Made by a program: the position numbers and the translations under genes | NCBI RefSeq assembly: GCF_019399895.1 | Contig: NC_091881.1 | Span: 1,614,501 to 1,678,500, forward strand | Direction: 5' to 3' | Length of the DNA stretch: 64,000 nt | Origin: Cardiocondyla obscurior | Lineage: Eukaryota; Arthropoda; Insecta; Hymenoptera; Formicidae | Notes under the pieces: generated by a model | The model's input: the letters and a program-made list of their open reading frames with translations, nothing else | What the model was told of the DNA's origin: nothing | The model's database searches: none | Part shown: piece after piece, positions 36,902 to 51,900 of the stretch | Layout of the letters: every line of letters begins with the position of its first letter | How positions within the stretch are numbered: the stretch's first letter is position 1

Positions 36902-39900
36902 CTGTAATTATAGTCGTTACAGATGCAATTACTGCGCCTAAGCTAGACGGGAGAGATCGCGCGGGGCACCCCGGTGCGTCTCGAGAGACAATACAGAGGG
37001 GGGTCGATAAGAATGCAAATTGACAAGTTAAATATGCGACGGATTATCAAATCCAGCCACATATTTAAACTGCTTTATACGTTAGTTCGTAAAATAAAAA
37101 TCTCATTAGGAACTTGCGTGATTATTATAATTGTTGAATTGCAATGTTTTCTTATTATCGCTTACAAGTTACAGAATTAACTCGAGTTAAAATGTTCGAC
37201 AAAGATGTCGTTTGTTTAACAGCGGGGAAAAATTCTCTTGGAAAAAAAAAATGTTGAAAATTGTTCATTATTTCACGCAAGAATACTCTCTCTCTCGTAG
37301 ATTGTTGGGTAGCGAAGCATTATTTTTTAATGAATCGAGGCAGCTTTTACAACTGCGGCTATATAAAATATAGTAGTAAAACAGCAATATAACTCTTCAT
37401 ACTGTTTAACATATAAATTGAAAAACGTTATAGCGGAAAATGTCGAATTGTCGCAGATATGTGCATACATATGCGCGCATCCGCAAATCGCACATAAAAA
37501 CGTACACTTTATTTCCCTAGAGAAACGCGTTTTGCATTTTTTTTTTTTTTTTTTTTTTTGACACGCAAGATTACATTTCTTGAATAAAATCTGACTCGTA
37601 GAATATAAAAAAAAAATAAATATTTTTAACACATCAAAAACACTACAACTGACATATCAGTAAAAAAAAAAACCTCCCCCCCAAAAAATTAATATCGTCC
37701 TTTTTTTATCTAAAAAATTTCGTATCGCTTTAAAATTGAACTTCCTGCGAAAACGACATATACGTTTTAGAACTAAAGCGAGAGAACGAAATTAAAACGG
37801 CCAGTTCGAAAAGATATCGCCCTGAGTTCTAACTACGATCTGCCGCAGTTCTCTCTGCATTTTATTTCGCCTGCGGCTCAAATGAGGCGCGCTGTTGCGG
37901 TGAAAAAGGGAATTCTCTCACAATATTTCGTCGAGACACCGTAGACTCTCTGCCGCGATCTTACCCTGGCTATCAGATGAAAGGCCACGGCTCGTCCCGG
38001 AGTGGAGTGCGGTCGACACGCGGAGAAGTGGTTTTGCGCAATGAGGGTGGAGCGAAGCTTTTTATGCCCGTAGGAGAGACAACAAGTGCCGAGAATACGG
38101 TTGGAGTGGTGATAATAACGACGCGAAGATGCCTATTTCATCCCTCTATTATTCACTTTTCTTTTCCCACGCTTATTTCCCGGTAAACAAAGGTTTCAAA
38201 AGAAATTATAATCAATTTAATCAAAATCGATTTTTTGCGCGTTAAAAAGTCGCGAATAAAAAGGTCTCTCAATCTCTCTTCATTCTTGTGTTGAATCTAG
38301 TAAGACGGGCGCGCACGATTTCCTTCTTTCACCTTCTCTTTTCATGACGAAAATCGAAAAAATGACGCCTTAGCATTGGATATTGTAACCTCAATGGCTG
38401 GGTATACTTATCGTGTCGCATGATTTAAGTAGAATCATTTAATATTTGTATATTCAATACCTCTTTTCAGTCATCGAAACAGCTTTCGATCCAACTGAGA
38501 TTGCAGGCAAACTATTCATGCAAAGGATATTCAGTATCGAAAGCAAAATATCAATAATTCTGCAGTAAGCATTGCCAGTCTCGAATAGAATTCAAAAAGA
38601 TGCGCTACATTCATTCAATGTCTGTAAGAATTGTACACAAAACGGAATTGTATTTTACTTAAGAGTATCGAAAAATATATAAAGCTAGATGAAAAGAATA
38701 CTTATTATAAAACTTATCAACGAGAAAAGAGAAATGAAAAGATTTTTTTTTTTTTTTTTTTCTTTCGCGAAAGTTTATTTTTCAAGTCTCTTTTAGAATT
38801 TTAGAATTGAAGGAATAAACGAAAAATTTCATGAAAACAGAAAGAAAGAGAGAAATTCCAACAAATCGTAAATTCGAAAAATAAGACGTGATTTTCTTTA
38901 GTTTACTATTTCTTAAAAATATAAAATTATATTAAAAAATTTACAACAAATGTTAGGATGCTGGAAAAATTTTATTATTAATTAAATATCTATTATTTTT
39001 ATCGACACAATCTAGAGGGCATATCTAAATAATAAAAACCTCATTTTAGATTTTTTAAACAAATATCTATAAGTATGTTTTTTATAAAAACGCCGAGATA
39101 TTTCGGATCACACGTCACAGGCAATTAAACAAATTTTTCACCTTTTCGTCATAATCATTTTTACAAGTTAATAAATCGGTATTACTTTCGCGTTAACAGA
39201 AATTACAGCTAGGTTTGCTCTACAGACAGACATTTCACTAATTTCAATCTGTATCTCATTGTACAAAATGACGTCTAGCTATTTAATTTCTACAATTTTC
39301 CAATTGTCAATCCCCACAGTGACAATCTACATGAAACATTCCAAGGGAATCCTCTCCGCGACAAAATACTTGCTCGACTGTAATTGCATAACGCGAACGG
39401 TCGGGTTTGTTGAAAATAAGTGGATAAACATTCCACCGGTGTCGTGTGAATTCAAAATCCTGGGGCGTCATCCACGCGTTTCCTCGAAAGAATATTTGCC
39501 CTGTCGCGACGATCGTGTAAAACAACGTTGGGACATTAGGCAGATCCGTCGGAGAGCAGGACGTAACGGTGGAAAATAGCGTCTCAAGAAATTACGACCC
39601 GTCGGGAGAGCGTTAAATATCGTAAGGGGTTAGCGTTATCTGCCATCAGTACATCCTGCCGAGCTCGGTGTTTCTATCGGGCAATCCTTGGAGATATCGC
39701 GGAGCGAAACATACCTCGCACACTTTATTCCTGGCAACAAAATCTATAGAATAGATCCGGGCACCGGGCGCTTACCGAGATAAACAAAAGGATCAAATAT
39801 AAAAGCTATATAACGGCTATGGCCATTAGATTTATTAAAGAAACGTCTAATGTCGTAGAGGATTGGATTGTTTTCTTAATTCACTTATCCCGCGTACATT

Positions 39901-42900
39901 TATCATAAAATAAGTTATATAAAATTTTTCAATTTATCAGATTCGTTAAAATCGCAACGTTAATAACAAAAAAAAAGAAAATAAAAGAAAAAGAACTGTA
40001 CTAGGAAGTTTCATACAAAGCAAAAAAATTATAACTGAGCAAATAAAGAGCTGAAAGAGTTACTTTAAGACTCCACAAGAAGTGGATATTTCGGGTGGGA
40101 GTGAAATACACCCTCTTCTTCCCACTACGATCCGGGTGAAGTCGATCGTACAGGGTGGAACAGATTTGTACCAGTTTACGCTTCAGGAATGCGGAGAAGC
40201 GCGCAGCATAATACGAAAGAAAACGGTTGGCGATGCGAGTGGCCGAATTATCGAAGCTGAAAAATTCTCATTAATTTGCGCGCCATATCGCGTGAACGAA
40301 GGGAGCCGACGTCTACTAAATAGCTCGATATCAGGCCGGCACAGTGTTTAATTCGTCCTGGATATATCTGAAGCATTAACTCCCAGCGTGTAATTGCAGA
40401 CGTAAATCACTGAGGTGGTTAATAACGTATCTTTTTATTGCACCTTGTCGGTACATATAAAATGTAAGAGTAGATAAAGTCGAAACACCAGGGTGGAACA
40501 TTTTTGTAAAGCAAACACGAGTCAATGCACCGCTAAAAATGTACATAAAAATGAAAATTATTATGCAAAAATTATTTTTACAATTAGCATCGGGATATAG
40601 CGTCGCGTTTATTCGTAAAAAAAATAAAAAGATATTAAAAAAATATGAGAATTGATTGTTACTCTGCAAGCCGCAAAAAAAAAGTAATTACGAGGAAAAA
40701 CCCACGTAACAAGAAACAAATAAATAACGAGAAACATTATCGTTTACACGAACATTTATCGTTACTCATTTTTTAACGTTTCGCGTATCGTATTATAACA
40801 ATATGTTTTTGCAATATATCGGGTTTTGCTTTAACAACGAACCTTCGTGCCCTTAAATGGCACAATTAATTTTAAATGTTACTTATACCGATAGCGTCAT
40901 TAATCATATTTTACGTCGCAGCGTAATAATTTTGCTTCAATTATTTAATAATTCGTTTAAAGATCGAATTATGAAGACGGATAGTGACTCTGAATCATCC
41001 TCTTCGCAAAACAATTTCGATCACTGAAATTAGGTCGCTGTTTACTTTGGTACCCATCGCGTTTACTACGTACTTTGTATTATGGTCGTGAGATTTGCTG
41101 CTAATACCGGCCGGTGGATCCAGATTTACGCGCTTAATGCATACCTGACATAGACCGTGTAAATCACATTCCCGTAAAACGGGAGCAATCTCTCCGTGTA
41201 AAATACGGGCGCTTCTTGTTTCGCGTGATATCGATTTATGCGAATTTACGTTTACATGATAGCCCGTACGAAAATGCGACCGCGTGAACGGGGTCTACGC
41301 GATATTATCGTAGGAATATTATGCGATATTATCCCGGCTCGTGCTATGTACCTACGGTAGCATTATATTGTATTCATTCCAACAGACATAACGATAAAGC
41401 TTTCAGTTTGCAAGGTAATTTATTTTTGAGGCTAAAGACGTACAAAATTGTCCACGGGAAAAAAAAGGCACGATTTATATTAATAAGATTTTTCTAAGCT
41501 TGTAGAGATATCTTGTACACTTTGTGCCTCTTTAATCATCGAATCACGAGGGTTCAAATTCACGAAAAAAAAAATTTGTTTTTTAAATATTTATCATTAA
41601 TTATCTCGAGAAAGTTGGCAGGTACTTAAACAGTCGTTACGCTTTACTGTAAATTTTCCTTTTAAACAACGATTCGTCATCCGACGTTCCATTTATAGTA
41701 CCCTCTTTCAGACCGTCGCCTGAATTCTATTTAAGGTGACGAAATGTCTCGTTCGACCGTTTGCAACTTATAAGAATCGTTAGTGAAAGAGGACTGGCGG
41801 GTCGACGTAATTTATCGCCCCAATAGCCATCCAGATTTTAATCAGTTTCTTCCCCGCTTATGACGATTCACTCTGACGGAGCATTCCGACGAATTGAATA
41901 ATCATGCTCGAGAGTCATCGCCAGATGAAATCTTTATAACTTTAGAACGAATTTTCTCAATGCATTCCAAGCGCCGCGAGCGAAAAGATTGCGCGGATTG
42001 TTACTTTGTAATCTCGACGGACTGGATTTTTAATATTGTATATACGCGATAACGAGCCCGGCCGCGCCGAGTATAAAGAAAAGAAAGAAAAAAGGGCTTT
42101 TTAGTTTCTAACGTTAAATATTTGAACAATTAAGAACGTAAAATTATTATAAATTTAATTAAAAAAGATTTTTTCGGGCTTTTCTATTTCCATATCGCTT
42201 CAATTTGGAATATTTTCAGCTCCGAGATCAGACGTTTCGTAAAAAAAAAAAAAAAAAAAAGAATATGCATACGGGTTGATACGTTACATTACAGGTACCT
42301 AGTCACGTTCTCTATTAATCAAGATTAATTTAATTAATCTTGTAGTGACACAGCGGTATGGTATATTATGTTTAAATAAGGCAGTAAAATCGTAATTATA
42401 CACAGCGCACCGAATTTTCCGCGCAAAATTTACTAATATCCATACCTGCCGTATCGGAGACTAAATTATTGCGCGCACGTGTTCGGTATGATAATATATA
42501 AAGCGAAGTGTGAATAAAAGCGCGGGATGATCCAACTCGTGTCCCGCGACGTAACTCCCGGGCAATGTCAAATGGTATCCGTAGGGTAAATATTCGAGAG
42601 AGGGATGCGAAATGTCTCCGCTCGATATGTTGTAAATACAAAATGATATAAAACTCGGTGGACGCGCGAGAAATCACGGATAGTTGTGAAGCATACAAAG
42701 CATTTTTGTTTGCAGATTAGTATAAATTCAAATCTCCCCGTAAACACGTGATATGTGTGGAGAGCTGTAAAGCGGGTTCGCGCAATGTAACGCAATCGAA
42801 AGATAAATACAGATTCTCGAAAAGCGATGCCAGAGAAGGAAATTAAATCAATAAACAGCGAAGCGGCGGATAGATTTGTCGAAAATAAAATAAAAAATAA

Positions 42901-45900
42901 GGTGTAATATATAAAGTAACCAAAAATTGATGTGTGCACTTCGTTGTGCTTTCCGCGATTGAACATGTGTCGCAGCCTGCAATTTCTCTCCAATTGCTAT
43001 ACATTTGGATACATTTGAATACCGCAGGATATTTGTCGGCAAGATTTACGAAAAAGAAAATTTAATCTTGTTACAGAAAGATTAAATAAAATCAAATACT
43101 TGGCGAAAAAATTTCAATATTTGAATATATACGTGCTCGTAAAATATCTTTTATCGAGCAATTAAAAAAAATTGAATTTAAGATTAATTTTAATATATTT
43201 TCTTTTTTTAAATTATATTTAAATTGAAATAGTAATATTTTAGAAAAAACTGAGATATAATTACCTCGATAATTCAGTTTCGAACAAAATATTATCGCTT
43301 ACTATCATTATGTATCTTCTGACGTTCGTTTTAAATTAAATTTACCTCGTGCTCGATCGTGTGGTCCCTTCATTAATTTTACAGCAAGATTAAAAATTCC
43401 TAACGCCCATTGAACGCGGTATTTCGGAATACTGGAGAAAATGGTAGGAGCTAGGCAGTCAGAAGTGTTTGGCAGAATATTTCACGATGGAGCAGCGATG
43501 GTACGTGATGGATTTTCGAGCGCGGTCTCGATTTCGCCACTCGATCATTCTCCGATCCAATAAACACTGGCGAACTACCTTTCGCGCGTACGGAAATGAG
43601 AATAAACCTCCCTTACCTGAATGGAATCTTTCCCAGCCTCGCGCAGGATATTCCGCGGATGCGTGTAACCTGGGCCGTTGCTGTAAAGTAACGTCGTGTA
43701 GGGTTGTCCGTCGACATCCGACACTTTGCTGTCGGAACCTGATAACAGAGAAACGAGTCGATCAAACGATTTGCCCGTGGTATTATCGACGGTTTAATTT
43801 CTAAACGGAGCAAACAAAATTTCAAACTTATTTGTCAGCAAGTGCTTGACAAGATTCGATTCAAGTATTCATTAAAATGACGTCGTCAAATGTCACGGCT
43901 ATGAAACTGATTTAATTTCATACTCGAAGGCAATTCCAGTTTTCTCGCAGTTAGAAGAAAGTTAAACGATTTTATGTACGTAAAGTACCAATGACTTAAC
44001 GGGGCTTCGTTCCCCCTTTTAGAGATTGTCACACTTTCGGACAATTCCGCGACTACGACCGTAAACTTCATTCATCCAAGTTTCTCGGGCGCAACACGTT
44101 CGCTTTATTACCATCAACGGGGTCGCTATTACATGGCGTTGCCCGAATAATCTTGCCGAGAACGGACGGGGGGTTTAACGGTGGTGCGGATGAAAAAAGA
44201 GAGGGCGGAGAGGAAGATGTAGCGGGGCCGCGAAGCGAAAGGACGAGTGGAGAAACTCCGGGACATGCCCGGCGGTGGATATGTTTTATTCAAGGGACTT
44301 TCTTCTTCCTCCGCGCTCAGCCACCTTCAAAAATAGACCACCGCCACCGCCGCCGCCGCCGCCGCGCCGTTTCAGTCTGTCCGTCGGTTAACAATGTATA
44401 ATTTAACCGTTTATTTGCCCGCGCGAACGCACGGGCGTTCACTCTAATCGAGGCGGTCGGTGCCGCTTCTCTTTAAACTTCCTCCCCCCTCGCATTTTAC
44501 GCCCGATAGACCGAAACACTTTCTTGCTTCTTCGAGTAATTGCACGCTTGTTGCCGGTTGCACGTCATGGCTCTTGACTGATGTGCATATACCAACCACT
44601 TCGCGTGCCGCGGCATCGGCCGACCAGGAATAACGAGAAATCCGTCTGGCCGTAGGAAATCGTTCATAACGATCCGTCAATCTGTTTGTTAATTTTATGC
44701 GAGACCTCGATGGAGCAAGGTAATTGTATTTACCATTATACGCTGCTGTCCAGGCGAACGCGAAGTCGTCACGAAATGCGAGCGAACTCGGAAGGTATTT
44801 CGAGCATCGAGAGACCGACGTTATTTGCTTGCAGTTGGACGAGCGCGCGCGGCCTAGCTCTCGAAAATATTTCTACCGATGACGGGCGAGTCGGAGTACT
44901 TTAAATCAAGATTCTTAAATCTCTCATCTCGCGTCAAACGAGTTAAATGGCTTGCTGATAGGGCAGTTGGATTACGTGAGAAAAAGAGACGAGTAAAAGA
45001 ACGGCCAGCGTTACAGTAAACATCGCGCGTCTTTGGCGATGCTAAGCACCTCGCGGGGGGTAAGTTGTAACACTTTAATTGCCCATCTGTAACGTCCGAC
45101 CTGACGTGTAATACCGGCAACGGGATAGCGAAATGCGCCGCTACTTCAGGCTGTCCGACAGCGTCCGGAACGAAATGAGCCTTTGCGCTCCTTTCAGGCG
45201 TAGTTGGAACTCACGAATTACACGTTAAGCGGAGCAAAGAGGGATCAGGAAGTCAGCGAGGTAATATCCTACCTCCAGAGAGTCAGTAAAGTAAAAGTCT
45301 AAGATAAATGGATATATATATGCGTGCGAAAACTATCGTTCGAGAAGTCAATAATTTTTTATCGTTACAAATTGCTGCAAATAAATCCTTTAAACGTCAC
45401 CGCGTTAACGAACAACGTGTAAAGTACAGATTACATCTTGGCGCGATAAGGATATTCCCCTTTAAATAGCTGTACAAATCTCGGCGAAATAAATTTGCAT
45501 TTACGCGATTATTTAATAAAACCGTTTGATAAAACAGTTCATTCGTAAGGATCCATTGCGTGACAGTTTCTTTTCAATTTGCATTCGTAAAGATGTACGT
45601 GCATCTCGGGCGAAGAAGATAATCAATGGGGACACTTTTACAGCTCTCGAAACACGAACGGAATCGTAAGTCAGATCGAAGAAGAAAGTTATTATCCGCG
45701 AGCTAATATACCAGGGGTAGTCCAAAGACTAGCCGGCGCTACGTCGAGAGCGAAGTACAAGTTAAGTTATTCGAGTAATTTGAAGCCGCACAACCGCCAA
45801 TTCCCGGCTCCAAGTTAATCAAGCTCGAAAGAAAGCTTAGCGCCCATTACGCCGCACCACTCGCGTTTAGTAAATAGCGAGGGAGATATAATATGGCGGT

Positions 45901-48900
45901 TTATTTTCCCCGGTAGCATACAGGCTCCTCATTCCGGTCGTTTACATAGCACTCCGCACTTTAGAACGTCGTGAATAATACCCGATGTGCTTCATCGCCT
46001 CGTTACATAAAGCTACGTAATGTAAAATTAAGGACGGCGGGTACGAAGGGTGACTCGTGAAGCATAATATCACTCGGGCAATTAAGGACGGCGTCTAAAA
46101 AAATTAAAAGAACGCCCCGAGTCGGTCCCGTTCGCTGAGCTTCTCGACGATGTTGAAACGTGACCACGAGCCACGTGCCACTTTAATAATACCCTGCACA
46201 ATATTGCTGAGCCGATTACATGCCAATATTGTGTCATTAGATATTAATTAATACCGTAAAGTATCGTCAGAGACCGCACCTCGAAAAGCAAGTCCACCCA
46301 GCGGATTACGCAAACTTGATTTCACGCCGATAATGGTAGTTATTTATGACTCGATATTGCACTCGAGAAAGCGAGGAAATAAATCTTATTATAAATAAAT
46401 TATTTTCCAAAATGTTAAGAGATTTTGTTAGAATAATCGTCAGTCGAGAGAGAAAGAGAAAAAGCCGTTGTGCGTAATAAATCATGAATAAATTAAATCT
46501 AATTGAATGGCACATTTTTCGCGCCTTGTCAAATGAACAAAATCGTGATTATATCACGTATATTTCAATCGAGTTAATAAAAATATTCGTGTCGGAATCC
46601 ACGTGAGATCGAGACAGGCTCCAATAAGAATTTGACGAGTGAGTATATCCATTTCGGAGTCTTCGTGATCGCGAATTCAGCCAGCAGCGATATCGCCGAG
46701 TCTTACATTCGCATATAAAAGAATTCTCATCGAGCCTTAACATAAAAGTCCTGGATTCACTGCGTAATTTAACTTTCCGGCGGTGTACCTTCGTGAGCGA
46801 CCACTATCGCATAACTTTCCGACTTCGTGATATGCTTCCGTGATCTTATATATTTCTAAGTTAATGGGTCGAGCCTCCAGCAGCGTGCCGTGATTCTCGT
46901 CGTCCTGGCACGATAGGTCTTGCCTGACAGGACGTACCCAAACTGATTTACAGGCATTTCTTGAATTCCAACGAAAGACCGTCTATTCTTCGACGGACTA
47001 AAATATTCTCCCGGAAACGGTATCGCAATTCGATAAATTTCGATAATAGCCGCATATTTCGAAAGTAAATTTAACAATTTCTAGCTACGAATACTCGATT
47101 AACCGTGCAAAACTTTTGTTCTGTTACAGATGAAAATCCAGAGGGAAGCTGAACTTGTGTCCGTCGCCGAAAATAAGCGGGCGAAGCGCCGGCGGTTCGT
47201 CGGTTTTGTTTGGCGAGAGTCGTAGATAGTCGCGCGATATTAATTTATATCCGGGTTGTTCGCGAGAGTTTTGTGAAGTGACTTGTGCTGAAGGATGACC
47301 AGCCCAATATTCTGAGAGGAGGAGGAGGTCCCGGATGGACATCCTGCTTCGGCGGAGCAACCCTGAGGTAAGGCCATCACTTCTTCTTTGCACAATATTA
47401 ACAGCTTTGTCGTTTTAATGATAGAAATTTTTATTTTCAATTATTTTATTGATAAATTAATGAGAGACGCGTTTCAATTTTTTTTTTATATTAAATATAA
47501 TTTTGTAGCATTTTCACAATTAAAATTCATATGTTTTTTGTTGCAGATTCATCATTGCTGATAATCTCCGCTGCTGCGCATCGACCGGTGAGTCGCATGT
47601 CTTTATTATTTTATATACTAATCATTAAAAAGAAAAATTTGCGTAAACCCGGATTTGATCCACTGCGGCGTTTTAAAGATGGAATATCGGTTTAAATATT
47701 TTAAAATAATTATAATAATCGTGTCGTACAACGAGTCGTCGAACAGAGAACACTTTTTCCTTAAAGAATTCCTTTTTTTTTTTAATACCTCATGCGTCAA
47801 TTTAAACCTGACGTGCCAAACGACTAATTCGAGGTATTCCGTGAAGTTCACGATTCGCTTAACTGAATTCCGCGCCACCCTGAAGCAATATGTACCACGA
47901 CGTCGCAAAAACATCACGCTATCTCTTCGCACCCGCCTGAATTTATGGTGATAAATTATCGCGATCGAGATAAACGCACTCTCCGGATTGCTGGCCGTTG
48001 CTCTTTACTCTGACCCATTTTCTTCGGAATGCCAACAGTCAATGCCGATTGGCATAAGCAAGAAGCATTCTTCCGCTCGAGTGGCAAGCAACCGTCGTAG
48101 CTCTTAGCGGATTAATCGCGTAGCTTCCATCTTCTCTTGAGTGATACCGCAAGCTCATTCGTTCAGGACTTTTCTAAAATGTTCTTATGTAAATCTCTTG
48201 ACCGCAAACGCGAACGTAGAGGGTATCGGTATTATCCGTAATATCAAAACGTAAGAACTCAGACGTAAGGGACACGTAAATTATAATATACCAATGTTTC
48301 ATAAAAAAATATCGAACTAAAAATGCATTCAGTTTAAGTATGAATACGTACTTATTAATACATCTCCAATATAACGTCATTTTTTTTTCAAAGACTTCGC
48401 GCTATCGTGGGTTTTATGGCGATTCTGTGCCAGATTGAATATACGGGCATCTTTTTGCAGTCGGTCAAATGTCATTTTTCAATCGAGCAGAGGTATCGCG
48501 AGTCATGCACTTTGCACTGGTTGGTTTGCGCACTTATTTTCATTTCAAGCTACATTTTCAATTACTTGCATCTCATAACCGCATATATCATATACTTGAA
48601 CTCGCTAGGTTTCACTTTATGTACGTTATGTACTCATTAAGAGTTTTGCGTCACGTTGCTCTTCGTGAAAGCATTAAGATGTCAAGTGTGTCACGAAAAG
48701 CCCGTCTCGAGAACCTTCGCGAAGAAAACGCTTTAACCATTGCTTACACACGGTTTGCTTATACGTACGTGCCGGTGTTCTACATTTTCCAGTTTTCATA
48801 TCTCCAAGAGAGAAAATTGAGAAAGAAGATATTTCTATTTGTTTTATTTAATTTTCCCGTGCTTTTGTTCGATTTAAAATAATATCGTATATCCGGGATA

Positions 48901-51900
48901 AAAAAAAGAAATCTTTTACCGGCTTAAATTATAAAATAATTAGCATGAGCATATAGCTTTTCATTAATTTTGCTGTATTTAAAAAATATATGAAATAAAA
49001 GTTACTGTTTAACATATTTTTTTTTTAAGTTTGTTTACTAAGGAATAGAAAGAAAAAATTAATCGATCATGATTGAATGAAATAATTAGCACATTCAGTT
49101 GCTCGTATTTTATAATACTTATCAAGTTTTAATGAGATTACTTTCAACGGTACGCCAGCTGCAATGTATAGATCACAGCTGCGAGGATCTTCACATAAAC
49201 GTGCGCGCGCGACACGTGTTCAATATTCGGACTTGAGCCAAAAGAATACAGACTTCGATCGTATAGAAATTATATTACGTTCTAATTATATATAATTAAT
49301 TTCCAGTCCCAATTACGATAAAAGATGGCTTTCGATACAGGGTGCTCGATATACTTTCAATTTTATGTTTTACCGGTGTCTATTAAATTTAATTTAATAA
49401 TTCCTATTTAATTCTTTTATTGTCCGGGATTGTGATTTAAATTTAAGTCGATCAATATAAATATAAATCTTTTTCTCAGTTATTTCCATATAAGATCCAT
49501 TTGAGAAGAAGACATTTGTCATTCTTTGGTCATTCTCTGCAGAATTCTAAAACCCATGATACGTTCCGTGATATATGTATACACGCAAGTACGCTATTGT
49601 CAGGCTTTGAATGACCGTGCTTATTTTATTCAAGCCACGTTGGTGACGTATCCGAGCTCTTATACCTTCCTACGATGATGGGCTTTAACAACGTCTTTTA
49701 ATATAAAAAAAAACTTTTCCTATAAAATTCCAAATATATATATATTTATAAATTTTTTTATCATAATTTTTTCTCCTAAATTGATTAATATAATAAAAAA
49801 AAAAGAGCTGTAAATAATCGTCGTTGCATTTTCCGAGGATTCGAGTGAATAAAGACCGCTTCGCTTGCAGAAATGAGACGCGAGAACTGAAGCTTTTCTT
49901 GCTCTAGTTGCTGTCCCACATAAACGAGCTTAGCCATCTCGCTCGAATACGCGTCCGGTGAGTTTTGCAAGTCCCGAAGAACTCGCGTTTATTTCCTGCT
50001 TCAAAATACATTGGACACACTGGCCGGTCCTCCACCGAGCATCTCGTTCGTCCGATTATTCTGTCGAACCGCAATTCCGATTCAACTTGAACAGTATTCC
50101 TCAAACGATATTTCGTAAAATTAAAATAAAAAAGAATTACGGTCCCATACGTTTAAAAAATTAAAAATTTAATAAAATATAAGTTAGACGACAAACTGTT
50201 AGCAATAATTAAAAAAATAATAATAAAAAAACAGGACAAAATACGTAGCGCAAAGTACGTAACACAATATTTTTTAATTTTATTTCTTACTTGAGCCGAC
50301 TTTGGCGTTTTTAATTTCATCCAGTTAAAATGTCGAAATGACGTAAATTCTAACTTATTCGATTGTCATCGCAATTACTTGTTCCGGAGGTATTTTTGCA
50401 ACTTTACATAAAAGCGTAGGATTTAGATGTTTCACAACTTTTCCTCGGATTCCAAAGAGGTTTGTAGCTAAATTAAATTGGGAGACACCGAGGCAGAAGA
50501 ATCCTCCCACCTCTTTTACTCGTGCTCTGCTTCTTTTTATCCCTAGTTGTACTTCGTTTCGTTACATTTCGGATACTTCATAGGTGTGCGAAAGTTAGGT
50601 AAATCGATAGAAGCCACCAAGCTACTTTATCGGGACATGATCAAACTCGATTGACATTGAATCATTATGAGAGCGTACTTGTAGATATCTTTAAATTAAT
50701 CCACAATTTATTTAATCCAAAAAACAACAGTCATCTTGAATAATTGATTAGATAGTTTCTGCTAGTTTACTAACGAAGTATGTATTTAATAAATATCATA
50801 TTTGAGCTTTAGTATGGTAGAAGGTAGAAGCTGCATTGCACAATTTGTTTTAATAAATTTTTTAATATCGGAAATTATTTTTAAACTATTTAAAACCATG
50901 AAAAAATAATTACGTAGATATAATTAGAGAATAACTGTTTAAAATATTTTAAAATACTTCATACACAACGCATTGAATAAAAGTATTCGCGAGTTATTTT
51001 TCTTTTAAATTCTTTTTTTTTTTTTTACAATTTTCATCGAATTCGAGTTTTAGTCAAAAATGCGATAACTGGTTTTTGTTGTTAAATATGTTTTTTACAG
51101 TTGTGAAATCGATGATAGAGATTGTCGAATTTGCGAACGAAACAGGCTCATCGTTTCGATAGCGCGAGTCACGCGTTTCAATTATTCTCTGAAATTGGTG
51201 ACGTTGTTGATCAGAGTGCGTTGAAACTGTGCACAGAACACCGGTCGGTTAAAGTTTCGGCGTTTATACGATACCGTTCGACCGTAATGGAGCCCGCGGC
51301 CGGAATCGTTGAGGATACCTAACTGAAATCGCGCGGCGAACCCTCTTTATAGCCTTTGCCACAATCGTCGTTGTAAAAAGCAGTTTTATATGAGCAGTTA
51401 TGCGTACGCACTGATGCGTACTCAACAACAGTCGTGCGTCACTCTGTTGAAACGCTTCGTTTTTATAGCAACGGAAAACATTATCCCCGGATGAACGACG
51501 TGCGATTCAAATGCGTTGGTTTCGATCGCGGTTATTGCTCGCGACTTGCGTATAAGGGAAGCACACAACTAGGTTTTAAGATAAAGGTATTAGGATCCAA
51601 TGGCTTTACTCCAACTTGGCGTATTGGTACAAAGAGCAGACTAAAGATCTCTTTTCTTCACGACAAAACGTGGTTTTTTTTCTTTTTTTTTTCTTTTTGC
51701 CATCTCGTTGAACAGGTTAGAAAACTAAAACGCTCTAAATTATTAAAAATTGTTTTTACTTATCAGATATAACTTTTAGACATGCGGGTGAGTTTCATTT
51801 TGTTTAGTTTGACTGCGATATATCTTATTTTTAATTAATAGGTGAATTAAGTCTACATGTTTATACCGAATCGACAATAATTTCAAAGTATACGTTTAAG

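Noticed and set aside
41545..41565. GGTTCAAATTC resembling a tRNA B box
   Set aside because: No matching A box or cloverleaf can be drawn upstream.
42568..42993. 141-codon minus-strand ORF in the alkaline phosphatase intron
   Set aside because: Phe/Ile/Arg-rich composition typical of AT-rich chance frames and no recognisable motif.
48469..48882. 137-codon + strand ORF
   Set aside because: Phe/Tyr/Leu-rich, no domain, overlaps another unrelated frame, no splice context.
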